64,000 nucleotides of DNA from Pseudomonas allokribbensis (GCF_014863605.1 NZ_CP062252.1:4659001-4723000); one strand, 5' to 3'. Shown: positions 27,409-36,901, counted from the first letter of the stretch. Numbers and translations are program-made. The notes: a model not told the origin generated them from the letters alone.

Positions 27409-28858
27409 ATTTCAGGCGCTTGACTTCTATCTACAGCATCGTCCTTACGAGCTGTTGCCATTCAAATTTGACCGTCTGAATGACTGTGAGTACGTCATTA
27501 TCAATATGGCAGGCGAGTATCACGTTTTACCGATACCGCTGCTCGAGCCACTGATCAACAGGACGCTACCGCTTACATCGGAGCTGATACCAACGCTCCG
27601 CTCAAAGCAATTCATACGATTTCCAGATGAGCAGACACCTCTACAGCTACTAGCTCTCAAGATTCGCACTCGCTTGTCCAGACTGGCTCAATTCACCAAT
27701 TTGCATATCTTTGTCGTCACCCTTCGCTGCGACCATAGCTGTCCCTATTGCCAAGTCTCCAGGCAGTCGGAAAGCAAAGGTGAATTCGACATGACTACAG
27801 AGATGGCTGACCGGTCATTGGATTTCGTTTTCATGTCCCCCAATCCAGCCATCAAAATTGAGTTTCAGGGCGGAGAGCCGTTGCTGAATTTTGAAATGGT
27901 GAGATACGTTGTCCTTAACGCCAAAAAACGCAACCTGAAAGAAGGTCGTGACCTTCAGTTCGTGATCGCAACCACGCTGTCGCTATTGACTGATGAGATG
28001 CTGGATTTCTGTAAGCAGCACAGCATAGTGCTTTCATCTTCCCTCGACGGACCAATGAGCATCCATAATGCCAATCGCCCGCGTCCTGGTCGGGATAGCC
28101 ACCAGCGCTTCGAAGAAGGGTTAGCGAAAGCACGAGCAGTACTCGGTTACGATCAAGTGTCTGCGCTGATGACGACCACCGACAAGAGCCTACCGCATGT
28201 ACGAGCCATCATTGATGAGTACTTACGTCTAGGCTTTGATGGGATTTTTCTCCGCACTCTCTCGCCATATGGCTTTGCGATCAAGACCAAGAAATTCCTG
28301 TCATATGACACTGAACGTTGGCTGGAATTTTACAAGGAAGGTCTTGAATACATCATCCAGCTGAACAAGTCCGGCGTACGATTTGTAGAGCAGTACTCTT
28401 CGCTTGTACTGGCAAAAATGCTCACATCAACAGACCCAGGATTCGTTGATCTGATGAATCCAGCAGGGGTTGGAATTGCTGCCATCGTGTTCAATTATGA
28501 TGGCTCGGTCTATGCCTCAGATGAAAGTCGTATGCTTGCAGAAATGGGCGACCATACCTTCAGATTAGGCAACATACTGGAACAATCCTATGAAGAGATC
28601 ATCCTTTCCGATCAATTGCTTGATGCACTGGAAAACTCCTTTACGCTGAGTGCTCCCATGTGTTCTGACTGTGCATTTGAACCCTATTGCGGCTCGGAGC
28701 CCGTCTACCATCACGCCATGCACAAGGATCTGGTAGGCAGGAAACCAGAATCCTCGTTTTGTAAGCGAAACATGGCGATCTTTAAGCACCTCCTAGAGTT
28801 GATGGAAAACGACGAAGAAACGAAACGGATTTTTATGGGGTGGGCCAATCGATGCTGA
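27401..28858 (+). CDS. hxsB: Radical SAM maturase, HxsB-like
   Basis: 485 residues from a GTG. Radical SAM cluster motif CDHSCPYC (Cys110, 114, 117) after a 100-residue N-terminal extension that may bind the peptide; FQGGEPLLN is the SAM-binding GGEP motif. The C-terminus has CSDCAFEPYC (421, 424, 430) and Cys454, a SPASM-like set for extra iron-sulfur clusters, as in peptide-modifying enzymes. Overlaps hxsD by 8 bases. Family call is by motif and neighbourhood. Confidence 0.85.
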   Translation: MSKFQALDFYLQHRPYELLPFKFDRLNDCEYVIINMAGEYHVLPIPLLEPLINRTLPLTSELIPTLRSKQFIRFPDEQTPLQLLALKIRTRLSRLAQFTNLHIFVVTLRCDHSCPYCQVSRQSESKGEFDMTTEMADRSLDFVFMSPNPAIKIEFQGGEPLLNFEMVRYVVLNAKKRNLKEGRDLQFVIATTLSLLTDEMLDFCKQHSIVLSSSLDGPMSIHNANRPRPGRDSHQRFEEGLAKARAVLGYDQVSALMTTTDKSLPHVRAIIDEYLRLGFDGIFLRTLSPYGFAIKTKKFLSYDTERWLEFYKEGLEYIIQLNKSGVRFVEQYSSLVLAKMLTSTDPGFVDLMNPAGVGIAAIVFNYDGSVYASDESRMLAEMGDHTFRLGNILEQSYEEIILSDQLLDALENSFTLSAPMCSDCAFEPYCGSEPVYHHAMHKDLVGRKPESSFCKRNMAIFKHLLELMENDEETKRIFMGWANRC

Positions 28859-30015
28859 AGCTCAGTGGAAAAATTATCCGTATCCACGCGGTTGATGTTT
28901 ACAAGGATCTCACGCTAATCAAGGTCTCCACGAACCGGAACCTTCCCGAAATCCTCCGGAGAGAAATGGCCTATCTGGCTTCTGAACTCCCTGTCCCCAT
29001 CGGATTCGCGCACTACCTTCTAACTGAGAAGCATCAGAATTTGGCTCAAGATCTACCACCAGATTCCGATTACTCGATTCTTCCGAACGATTACGACTAC
29101 ATTAGCAACAATGACATTGTCCGTCTTTCCGCTGACCGTCAAAGCATACGAGTTCTGTTTCGAGCCTCGTCGCCTAACAACAGCATCCTGCTGACCGAGC
29201 AATGCAACAACTACTGCCTCATGTGCTCTCAGCCTCCTAAAACGGCAGATGACTCATGGCTACTCGATGAGATCGAGAGCTTGATTCCGCTGATTCCTCG
29301 AGAGACCCGCGAATTAGGCTTCACGGGGGGGGAGCCGACGACCAACAAGGAGCGGTTTCTTAAAATTATTCGCCTGACAAAAAGCTATTTGCCAAGAACC
29401 GCTATCCATATCCTTTCGAACGGAAGAAGCTTCAAAGACCCATCGTTTGCCGAAGATTATGCAGCGATTGGATTACCAGATGCGATGGTCGGTATTCCTG
29501 TCTACTCAGACGATCCATCTCTGCATGATTACATCGTGCAGGCTCAAGGCGCATTCGAAGAAACCATACGAGGCATTCTGAATCTGAAGCGCTTGGGCCA
29601 GAGAGTGGAAATTCGAATCGTCATTCATAAGCTGTCAGTATCGCGACTTACTCAGCTATGTGAGTTCATTGCCCGCAACCTTCTGTTCGTCGATCAGGTC
29701 GCTTTGATGGGTCTTGAAATGATGGGGTTTACCCGCGCAAATCTTGACGAACTATGGATTGACCCCATCGAGTACAAAGACACGCTCAGCAAATCGGTGC
29801 AAATTCTTACCAAATATGGAATGAACGTATCGGTGTACAACCATCAGCTCTGTCTGGTTAACCCAGATATTCTTCCGTATTACCGAAAGTCGATCAGCGA
29901 CTGGAAAAACGAGTTCGCGCCGGAGTGCGAAGGGTGCCGAAAACAAGGCGAATGCGGAGGCTTTTTCGCGTCTGGGATCAAATTTGGATACAGCAAGCAA
30001 CTATCTCCCTTCTGA
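28852..30015 (+). CDS. hxsC: Radical SAM maturase, HxsC-like
   Basis: 387 residues from the ATG at 28852, which overlaps the hxsB stop by 7 bases; a GTG at 28840 is possible. Cluster motif CNNYCLMC (Cys118, 122, 125), GGEP motif in FTGGEPTTN, and a C-terminal CEGCRKQGEC (359, 362, 368) that could hold a further cluster. The paired HxsB/HxsC arrangement defines the His-Xaa-Ser system. It ends 27 bases before the right-hand tesA repeat. Confidence 0.85.
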   Translation: MLKLSGKIIRIHAVDVYKDLTLIKVSTNRNLPEILRREMAYLASELPVPIGFAHYLLTEKHQNLAQDLPPDSDYSILPNDYDYISNNDIVRLSADRQSIRVLFRASSPNNSILLTEQCNNYCLMCSQPPKTADDSWLLDEIESLIPLIPRETRELGFTGGEPTTNKERFLKIIRLTKSYLPRTAIHILSNGRSFKDPSFAEDYAAIGLPDAMVGIPVYSDDPSLHDYIVQAQGAFEETIRGILNLKRLGQRVEIRIVIHKLSVSRLTQLCEFIARNLLFVDQVALMGLEMMGFTRANLDELWIDPIEYKDTLSKSVQILTKYGMNVSVYNHQLCLVNPDILPYYRKSISDWKNEFAPECEGCRKQGECGGFFASGIKFGYSKQLSPF

Positions 30016-30039
30016 TCTACAACCTACCGCAAGGCCGAT

Positions 30040-30645
30040 TTATAACAGCGGTTTTAGCGTAGGCCAGACATTTTCCAGCAACTTGCCCTGGGCCCCGACT
30101 GCCGGGTGCAGACCATCGGCCTGCATCAAGTCGGGATGACCGCCGATTCCGTCGAGAAAAAACGGCACCAGCGGGATCTTTTTCTCCTCGGCCAGTTGGC
30201 CGTACACCTGCGCGAACGCATCGGTGTAGCGCTTGCCGTAATTGGGCGGCAATTGCATGCCGAGCAACAGCACCCGGGCACCGCTTTGACGGGAGCTGTC
30301 GATCATCGCCGCAAGGTTTTGTTGCAATTGCGTCGGCGGCATTCCGCGCAGGCCATCGTTGCCGCCCAACTCGAGGATCACCAGCTCCGGCTTATGCTCT
30401 GCAAGCAGCGCCGGCAGGCGCGCCTGGCCTCCGGCACTGGTGTCGCCGCTGATGGAGGCATTGACCACTTTATCGTCAAAACCTTCGGCCTTGAGCCGCT
30501 GCTCGAGCAGCGACACCCACCCCAACCGGGTATCCAGTCCGAAACCGGCGCTGATACTATCGCCAACGATCAGGACTGTACCCGCCGCTGCGTTCTGGGC
30601 CATGCACATCAAGGCCAGGCCAGCACTCAAAAACCACACACGCAT
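30040..30645 (-). CDS. tesA: Lysophospholipase/thioesterase I/arylesterase TesA (SGNH hydrolase)
   Basis: 201 residues from 30645 (GGAG upstream). Signal peptide 1-21, then nucleophile Ser30 in VGDSIS, the oxyanion Asn in GGNDGL, and Asp177/His180 in ADGLHP. It hydrolyses acyl-CoA, lysophospholipids and aryl esters in the periplasm. Residues 155-201, including the Asp-His pair, lie in the duplicated 144 bp, so the cassette insertion has replaced the gene's own end by an equivalent one (stop now TAA instead of TGA). Only 10 bases separate its start from that of the divergent ABC gene. Confidence 0.95.
   Translation of the reverse strand: MRVWFLSAGLALMCMAQNAAAGTVLIVGDSISAGFGLDTRLGWVSLLEQRLKAEGFDDKVVNASISGDTSAGGQARLPALLAEHKPELVILELGGNDGLRGMPPTQLQQNLAAMIDSSRQSGARVLLLGMQLPPNYGKRYTDAFAQVYGQLAEEKKIPLVPFFLDGIGGHPDLMQADGLHPAVGAQGKLLENVWPTLKPLL
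30042..30185 (-). repeat. Right copy of 144-bp direct repeat (tesA 3' end)
   Basis: Partner of 26525-26668. This copy is continuous with the intact tesA and encodes its last 47 residues, including the catalytic Asp and His. Confidence 0.95.
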
Positions 30646-30655
30646 CGGATTCTCC

Positions 30656-31339
30656 ATGGGCGCAAGCATTCTCACCGCGAAGAACCTTAGCAAAGTGGTT
30701 CCCAGCGCGGAAGGTGAACTGACCATCCTGCACGAACTCAGCCTGGAACTGAACAAGGGCGACAGCCTGGCCATCGTCGGCGCGTCCGGCTCCGGCAAAT
30801 CCACCCTGCTCGGCCTGCTCGCCGGCCTCGATCTGCCAAGCAGCGGCGAAGTCATTCTCGCCGGCCAGTCCCTGAGCAATCTTGACGAAGACCAGCGCGC
30901 ACGCATTCGTGCCGAACACGTGGGTTTCGTCTTTCAATCCTTCCAGTTGCTCGACAGTCTCAACGCCCTGGAAAACGTCATGCTGCCGCTGGAACTCGAC
31001 GGCCGCAAAGACGCCCGCGGTCGCGCCACCGAATTGCTGCAACGGGTTGGCCTCGGCCAGCGCCTGACGCACTCGCCGCGCCAGCTCTCCGGTGGCGAAC
31101 AGCAGCGTGTAGCGATTGCCCGAGCCTTCGCTGCCGAACCGGATGTGCTGTTCGCCGACGAACCCACCGGCAACCTCGACAGCCACACCGGCGAGCGCAT
31201 CAGCGACTTGCTGTTCGAACTGAACAAGGAGCGCGGCACCACCCTGGTGCTGGTGACCCACGATGAACGCCTGGCCCATCGCTGCCGGCGCCTGATCCGA
31301 CTTGAAGCCGGCCTGCTGGTCGCCCCCCTGGAGCCTTGA
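30656..31339 (+). CDS. ABC transporter ATPase (YbbA-like)
   Basis: 227 residues. Walker A GASGSGKST, Q-loop VFQSFQLL, signature LSGGEQQRV, Walker B VLFADEPTGNLD. It is of the LolD/MacB-like group and pairs with the large permease that begins on its stop (TGATG). The tesA-ybbA-ybbP arrangement, with the enzyme divergent from the transporter, is the same as in E. coli. Proposed role: extraction or movement of lipid-like products across the inner membrane; not proven. Confidence 0.92.
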   Translation: MGASILTAKNLSKVVPSAEGELTILHELSLELNKGDSLAIVGASGSGKSTLLGLLAGLDLPSSGEVILAGQSLSNLDEDQRARIRAEHVGFVFQSFQLLDSLNALENVMLPLELDGRKDARGRATELLQRVGLGQRLTHSPRQLSGGEQQRVAIARAFAAEPDVLFADEPTGNLDSHTGERISDLLFELNKERGTTLVLVTHDERLAHRCRRLIRLEAGLLVAPLEP

Positions 31340-33843
31340 TGGCACGTCTGCCGCTGTTGCGTCTGTTCAGTCTTGCCCTGCGCCAACTCGCGCGCGATGC
31401 CCGCGCCGGGGAGTTGCGGGTGCTGTTCTTTGCCTTGCTGGTGGCGGTTGCCGCCAGTACCGCCATCGGCTACTTCGGCGCTCGTCTGAATGGTGCCATG
31501 ACCTTGCGCGCCACCGAGTTTCTTGGCGCGGACCTGGTGCTCGAAGGCAGCTCTCCCGCCCGAACGGAACAGATCAAGAGCGGCACCGAGCTGCGCCTCG
31601 ACCATGCGCAGATCGTTGAATTCTCCAGCGTCATCGCCACCGATAACGCCATTCAGTTGTCGAGCATCAAGGCCGTCGACCGCGCCTATCCGCTGCGTGG
31701 CGAATTGAAAAGTGCCCCGGCACCGTTTGCCGCCGAAACGTCGGGCGGCGAACCACAACCGGGAGAAGCCTGGGTCGAATCGCGCCTGCTCACGGCGCTG
31801 GACCTTAAGATCGGCGACAGCATCGACGTCGGCATGAAGACGCTGAAGCTCACAAGGGTGCTGACCTACGAGCCGGATCGTGCCGGCAACTTCTACAGCC
31901 TGACGCCACGGGTGCTGATCAACCTCGACGACCTCGCCGCGACCGGTGTGGTCCAGCCTGGCAGCCGGGTGAGCTACCGCGAATTGTGGCGCGGTGAACC
32001 CAACGCGCTGGAAACCTATCGCCAACTGATCAAACCGGGCCTTGCCGCCAACCAGCGGATTGAGGATGCCCGCGACGGCAACCGGCAGATCGGCGGCGCA
32101 CTGGGCAAGGCCGAGCGTTATCTGAACATGGCCAGCCTGGTCGCCGTGCTGTTGGCCGGTGTGGCAGTGGCATTGTCGGCGAATCGCTTCGCCAGCCGTC
32201 GCTTCGATGCCAGTGCCCTGCTGCGTTGCCTGGGTCTGTCTCGCCGGGAAACCATGGTCCTGTTCAGCCTGCAACTGGCGGTGCTCGGATTGTTCGCCAG
32301 CCTCAGCGGCGCCCTGCTCGGCTGGCTTGCCCAGTTGGGATTGTTTGCGCTGCTGCATGATCTGCTGCCGACCGACGTACCGCCGGGTGGCTTGCTGCCG
32401 GCGCTGGCGGGGATCGGCACCGGGCTCGTTGCGCTGGCCGGTTTTGCCTTGCCGCCACTGGCCGCATTGGGCCGCGTTCCACCGCTGCGAGTTTTGCGCC
32501 GGGACATGCTGCCGATTCCGTCGAGCACCTGGATGGTCTACGGCGCAGCACTCGGTGCGCTCGGATTGATCATGTGGCGCCTGAGCCTGGATCTGTTGCT
32601 GACCTTTGCCTTGCTAGGCGGTGGCGTGGTCGCCGCGCTGGTGCTGGGTGGTTTGCTGTTGCTGCTGCTCAATAGCCTGCGTCGTCTGCTGGCTCGTGCA
32701 TCGCTACCGTGGCGTCTCGGCTTGGGCCAGTTACTGCGTCATCCGCTCGCGGCAGCAGGACAGTCCCTGGCATTTGGTCTGATCCTGCTGTCCATGGCGC
32801 TGATCGCTTTGCTGCGCGGTGAATTACTCGACACCTGGCAAAACCAGCTGCCGAAAAACGCCCCCAACTATTTCGCCCTGAACATCCTGCCGGCGGACAA
32901 GCAGGCCTTCACCGATCACCTGATCAATGTCTCGGCCCAGGCTGCGCCGTTGTATCCGGTGGTGCCGGGACGACTGATCAGCATCAACGGCGAAGCGGTG
33001 CAGCAGATCGTCAGCAAGGACTCGGCCGGTGACCGGGCGATCCAGCGCGACCTGAGCCTGACCTGGGCCGCTGACCTGCCGGAAGGCAACAAGCTCACTG
33101 CCGGTGAGTGGTGGAAAGATCAGCCACAGGACGATGTGCCTGGCGTGTCGGTGGAAGGCAAAGTCGCCGAAAGCCTCAAACTCAAACTCGGCGATCACCT
33201 GGTGTTCACCGTTGGCGGAGTGAATCGTGAAGCGAAGGTCACCAGCCTGCGGGAGATCAACTGGGACAACTTCCAGCCGAACTTCTTCATGATCTTCCAG
33301 CCCGGCACCCTGAAGGATTTGCCAGCAACCTACCTGACCAGCTTCTATCTGGCGCCCGGTCACGACCAGCAGATTGTCGAGTTGTCACGAGCATTCCCGG
33401 CGGTGACCATCCTGCAAGTCGAAGCCTTGCTCGAACAGTTGCGCAGCATCCTCGCCCAAGTCACCCTGGCGGTGGAGTACGTGTTGTTGTTTGTGTTGGC
33501 AGCCGGGATGGCGGTGCTGTTTTCCGGGTTGCAGGCAACCCTTGATGAACGCATTCGCCAGGGCGCGCTGTTGCGTGCGCTGGGGGCAGAACGGCAGTTA
33601 CTGGTCAAGGCGCGGCGGATCGAGTTCGGCCTGCTCGGTGCGGTCAGCGGCTTGCTGGCGGCCATCGGTTCGGAAGTGGTGAGTCTGGTGTTGTATCGCT
33701 TCGCGTTCGACCTGCCCTGGCACCCGCATCCATGGTTGCTGGTGCTGCCGTTGATCGGTGCGGCCCTGATCGGTGGCGCCGGTGTGTTCGGCACCCGTCG
33801 GGCCCTGAATGCGAGCCCGCTGACAGTGCTGCGCGAGGGTTGA
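31339..33843 (+). CDS. ABC transporter permease (YbbP/FtsX type)
   Basis: 834 residues; the ATG overlaps the ATPase stop. It has an N-terminal helix, a periplasmic domain (about 45-250), a set of helices around 255-480, a second periplasmic domain (about 500-700) and three helices at the end, i.e. two FtsX-like units. The final [16 protein letters not shown] is typical. The type VII ABC architecture fits mechanotransmission rather than simple transport. Confidence 0.9.
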   Translation: MARLPLLRLFSLALRQLARDARAGELRVLFFALLVAVAASTAIGYFGARLNGAMTLRATEFLGADLVLEGSSPARTEQIKSGTELRLDHAQIVEFSSVIATDNAIQLSSIKAVDRAYPLRGELKSAPAPFAAETSGGEPQPGEAWVESRLLTALDLKIGDSIDVGMKTLKLTRVLTYEPDRAGNFYSLTPRVLINLDDLAATGVVQPGSRVSYRELWRGEPNALETYRQLIKPGLAANQRIEDARDGNRQIGGALGKAERYLNMASLVAVLLAGVAVALSANRFASRRFDASALLRCLGLSRRETMVLFSLQLAVLGLFASLSGALLGWLAQLGLFALLHDLLPTDVPPGGLLPALAGIGTGLVALAGFALPPLAALGRVPPLRVLRRDMLPIPSSTWMVYGAALGALGLIMWRLSLDLLLTFALLGGGVVAALVLGGLLLLLLNSLRRLLARASLPWRLGLGQLLRHPLAAAGQSLAFGLILLSMALIALLRGELLDTWQNQLPKNAPNYFALNILPADKQAFTDHLINVSAQAAPLYPVVPGRLISINGEAVQQIVSKDSAGDRAIQRDLSLTWAADLPEGNKLTAGEWWKDQPQDDVPGVSVEGKVAESLKLKLGDHLVFTVGGVNREAKVTSLREINWDNFQPNFFMIFQPGTLKDLPATYLTSFYLAPGHDQQIVELSRAFPAVTILQVEALLEQLRSILAQVTLAVEYVLLFVLAAGMAVLFSGLQATLDERIRQGALLRALGAERQLLVKARRIEFGLLGAVSGLLAAIGSEVVSLVLYRFAFDLPWHPHPWLLVLPLIGAALIGGAGVFGTRRALNASPLTVLREG

Positions 33844-33877
33844 TAGACTCCAGCCCTCAATACCACAAGAAGTTGCC

Positions 33878-34375
33878 ATGAGCCGTTATCGCCCTCCCCG
33901 CACCGCTGGCACCGCGCTGATCACCCCCGAAGGTGAAGCGCGGATGCGCGCCGAATTCCATGAGTTGTGGCACGTACGCCGGCCACAGGTGACGCAGTCG
34001 GTCAGCGAGGCGGCGGCTCAGGGCGATCGTTCGGAGAATGCCGAGTACACCTACGGCAAGAAAATGCTGCGCGAGATCGACAGTCGCGTGCGCTTTCTCA
34101 CCAAGCGCCTCGAGGCGCTGAAGGTGGTCAGCGAAAAACCGAGCGATCCGAACAAGGTCTACTTCGGCGCCTGGGTGACCATCGAAGATGAGGACGGCAA
34201 ACAGTCGCGCTACCGCATCGTCGGCCCGGACGAGCTGGATCTGAAACTGGGCCTGATCAGCATCGACTCGCCGCTGGCCCGCGCCCTGATCGGCAAGGCG
34301 CTGGACGCCGAAGTTCGGGTACAGACGCCAACCGGCGAGCAATTCGTCTACATCGTGGCGATCGACTATCCCTGA
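33878..34375 (+). CDS. greB: Transcription elongation factor GreB
   Basis: 165 residues, full length. N-terminal coiled coil with the acidic tip [15 protein letters not shown] (Asp/Glu that position the catalytic magnesium) and a C-terminal FKBP-like domain ending [20 protein letters not shown]. It rescues backtracked RNA polymerase. Placed 34 bases after the permease, perhaps co-transcribed. Confidence 0.96.
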   Translation: MSRYRPPRTAGTALITPEGEARMRAEFHELWHVRRPQVTQSVSEAAAQGDRSENAEYTYGKKMLREIDSRVRFLTKRLEALKVVSEKPSDPNKVYFGAWVTIEDEDGKQSRYRIVGPDELDLKLGLISIDSPLARALIGKALDAEVRVQTPTGEQFVYIVAIDYP

Positions 34376-34378
34376 CAC

Positions 34379-34687
34379 TCAGCGCCGGGCAATCAGACCC
34401 TGGCGGGCAACGCGGGTCAGCTGACGGATCATTTCCGGGGCGTCTTCAGCGTTGGGCGACTGGATCACCGCCAGGTCGAAACTGTCATCGGCAAAACGCG
34501 CGAGCGACTCGCCGTCTTCGACAAACTGGATCAGGAAGGCGGCAGGACCGCCGCTGCGACGTGGCCAGCCATCGAGATAACGCAACAGCGTCGGCTGGTG
34601 TTTGCCGCCAAGCAGGATTTTTGGATTGCGCTGGGTGATATGTGCCGTGATCGGCGCGGGACGTGCTGGAGGGCGAAGTGCATTCAT
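34379..34687 (-). CDS. Conserved hypothetical protein next to greB
   Basis: 102 residues from the ATG at 34687. No named domain recognised. The segment DSFDLAVIQSPNAEDAPEMIRQLTRVARQGLIARR resembles the last strand and helix region of a Rossmann methyltransferase (D-hhhh then helix), but the SAM-binding half is absent, so it is not an active enzyme as such. It converges with greB. Confidence 0.6.
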   Translation of the reverse strand: MNALRPPARPAPITAHITQRNPKILLGGKHQPTLLRYLDGWPRRSGGPAAFLIQFVEDGESLARFADDSFDLAVIQSPNAEDAPEMIRQLTRVARQGLIARR

Positions 34688-34892
34688 CGTGTCGTGTCTC
34701 TGCCTCAAAAGTCTGCATGGCAGGTGAGAGGCAACACCGAACCAGCGCTTTAGCGGTATTTCGAAGCCCTGTCCCGGCTTCTGACGGCAACTGAAGAATA
34801 GTCACCTGGCGCCCCGCAAGTAGCTGTTTAAATCGGCGCATGAGCGGCATCCTAGAGAACGTGACCAGCCAGTGTCAAGAATCAGCCGCAAC

Positions 34893-34921
34893 AAAAAAGG
34901 CCCGCACAATGCGGGCCTTTT
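34893..34921 (-). terminator. Terminator of the DoxX gene
   Basis: A6, stem GGCCCGCA/TGCGGGCC, then T4; serves the minus-strand DoxX gene that ends 17 bases to the right. The 34709-34937 gap contains nothing else recognisable. Confidence 0.85.
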
Positions 34922-34937
34922 GCTTGAACCAGAGCGG

Positions 34938-35372
34938 TCAACCGGCGATGGCGCGATCCACCGAGAGTTTGCCGGCGCCTTCGATCAGCACCGCGAGGCT
35001 GCCACCGAGCAGGGCCAGGGCGAACTCGTAACCGTTGTTGGCCATGAACAGACCGTTGTGGATGTGCACCGAGAAGATCGCGACCAGCGACAGGAAGGTC
35101 AGCCCCAGTGCCGCCGGGCGAACCAGCAGACCGATGATCAATGCCAGACCGGCGAAGAACTCAGTACCGCCCGCCAGAGTCGCCATCAGGTAACCCGGGG
35201 TCAGACCGATGCTTTCCATGTATTGCGCAGTGCCGGCCAGGCCGTAGCCACCAAACAGGCCGAAGAGTTTCTGCGAACCGTGGGCGGCGAAGATCACGCC
35301 GACGGCAATGCGCAGAATGGTCAGACCGTAGCCAGCGCGGGTGAACAGGACCTTGTTGATCAGAGAGCTCAT
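34938..35372 (-). CDS. DoxX-family membrane protein
   Basis: 144 residues from 35372 (AAGGAAT upstream). Four membrane helices with the family segments ILRIAVGVIFAAHGSQKLFGLFGG and GGTEFFAGLALIIGLLVRPAAL. DoxX-like proteins take part in redox chemistry at the membrane (thiosulfate:quinone oxidoreductase subunit, thiol stress complexes), but most, like this one, are uncharacterised. Confidence 0.88.
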   Translation of the reverse strand: MSSLINKVLFTRAGYGLTILRIAVGVIFAAHGSQKLFGLFGGYGLAGTAQYMESIGLTPGYLMATLAGGTEFFAGLALIIGLLVRPAALGLTFLSLVAIFSVHIHNGLFMANNGYEFALALLGGSLAVLIEGAGKLSVDRAIAG

Positions 35373-35479
35373 GTTTCGATTCCTTGTTGTGAGAAGTGCT
35401 TGTTGGTTGGCCGCCATATTAATCAGTTAAATTTATGTTAAAAGCGCAAATATTCCGCCATAACAATCAATTTATTAGA

Positions 35480-36901
35480 TCATTTGCGTGAGACAACTTT
35501 CTGTCCCCGGGGCTCCAACGACTCCCGCTCCCGGTCGAACGCCAAGTAATACTTGTTCACGCTATTAACATAGCTGACGGCGCCCATGCCCACCTGCTCC
35601 ATCGCGATGCGCTCGACCTGAAAGAACCACTGGTTCGGGTTCAGCCCACGGCGTCGGGCCTCGGCGCGCATGCCCTGCACACGCTCCGGGCCGATGTTGT
35701 AGGCGGCCAGGGTGAACGCCATGCGCTCGCGCTCGTTGAGCTTGGGGCTGTTGAAGAACTTGCGACGGATCATCGCCAGGTACTTGGCTCCGGCCTGCAC
35801 ATTCGCATCGAGATTCTGGATGTTGTTGACGCCGACCCGCTGTGCGGCGGATGGGGTGATCTGCATCAGCCCGGTCGGGCCTCCGCCGCCGCGTGCACTG
35901 GGTTGCAGTGCCGACTCCTTGAACGCCAGCGCTGCCAGGTTCAGCCAGTCCATGTTCTGCGCTTCGGCATGTTTTTGCAGGGTCGGACGCAGTTTTTCCA
36001 GGCGCTGGCGGTCAGCCTTGGCCAATGGATAGTGCACTTGATAGAGACGGCGGTAGATCCGCAGAAACGCTGCATCTTCGTTCGACGGCGTCTTGTAGCC
36101 GGTCAGGAAGCGGTCGATGCTCGCTCGCAGCATCGCGGCATCGCGCCGCACGAACCAGTACTCCTCGCCCGGCTCGCTGATCATCAACTGCCGGTCGAAG
36201 CGCAGTTTGGGCAGAATTTTCCCCCAGCGCTCGGCAATCGGTTGCTCGACGATGGTCAGGTGGAAGATCCCGCCCTGGACCATTTCCAGCACGTCCTCGA
36301 CGGCCAACGTAGGATCGACCCATTCGATCTTGATCGGCGCCAGTTTGTGCAGCGCCAGTTTCTGGTTGAGCTGGCTGACCGCCTCCCCCGCCGCACTGCC
36401 AGTGGGCAGCGCCAGGGTTTTGCCGGCGAGTTGCTCGACCTTGGTGTAGCGCTTCTCACCCTTGATGCCGACCAGCACCAGCGGCACGTTGCTGGCGATC
36501 GGCTCGCTGCTGGCGACCGCGTGACCCGGTTGCAGATCGAGCAGCTCGCCCGGCGCTACCAGATCGCCTTCGCCACGCTGCAATGCGCCGAGTAATTGAT
36601 CCTTGGCTTTGGGGATGATCTTGAGGGTGATTTCCTGGCCGTCGCGTGCGTGGCCATTGAGGTACTGCTCGAAGGCGCGCAAACGGTGATATTCGACGCC
36701 GATGGTCTGGCCCTGAACTTCGCCGGAGCTGTTGCGGCTCTGGTTGACCAGCACCCGCAGCACGCGGCTGTTGCGGATTTCGGTCAGGTCGCGGACCTTG
36801 GTGGCCGGCACGGCTTGCAGCGGCCCGGGCAGGCGCGCGACCGCCGTCATCGGCAGCAGCAACGAACCACACAGCAGTAGCAAAACCGAGGGACGAACCA
36901 T
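35480..36901 (-). CDS. MltF-type membrane-bound lytic transglycosylase
   Basis: 473 residues from 36901 (GGAGAG). Signal peptide (about 1-23), a family-3 solute-binding domain (about 45-270) and an SLT catalytic domain (about 300-430) with LAALAFKESALQPSA (catalytic Glu) and PTGLMQITPSAAQRVG. It cleaves the MurNAc-GlcNAc bond with formation of 1,6-anhydro sugars; the binding domain regulates activity allosterically in MltF. Its position beside tatD suggests it is the second MltF paralogue of Pseudomonas (MltF2) rather than MltF itself. Confidence 0.9.
   Translation of the reverse strand: MVRPSVLLLLCGSLLLPMTAVARLPGPLQAVPATKVRDLTEIRNSRVLRVLVNQSRNSSGEVQGQTIGVEYHRLRAFEQYLNGHARDGQEITLKIIPKAKDQLLGALQRGEGDLVAPGELLDLQPGHAVASSEPIASNVPLVLVGIKGEKRYTKVEQLAGKTLALPTGSAAGEAVSQLNQKLALHKLAPIKIEWVDPTLAVEDVLEMVQGGIFHLTIVEQPIAERWGKILPKLRFDRQLMISEPGEEYWFVRRDAAMLRASIDRFLTGYKTPSNEDAAFLRIYRRLYQVHYPLAKADRQRLEKLRPTLQKHAEAQNMDWLNLAALAFKESALQPSARGGGGPTGLMQITPSAAQRVGVNNIQNLDANVQAGAKYLAMIRRKFFNSPKLNERERMAFTLAAYNIGPERVQGMRAEARRRGLNPNQWFFQVERIAMEQVGMGAVSYVNSVNKYYLAFDRERESLEPRGQKVVSRK

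Larger units (their letters stand above)
26669..30041 (+). mobile_element. Inserted His-Xaa-Ser (Hxs) cassette
   Basis: 3.37 kb between the two 144-bp copies of the tesA 3' end. It contains four genes on the plus strand, opposite to the flanking tesA, and is visibly AT-richer than the surrounding DNA (about 45 percent GC in places). There is no integrase, transposase or terminal inverted repeat that I can see. The intact tesA now ends in the right-hand copy. The bases 26669-26819 before the first gene hold a TTGACA (26753-26758) without a clear -10. Confidence 0.85.
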
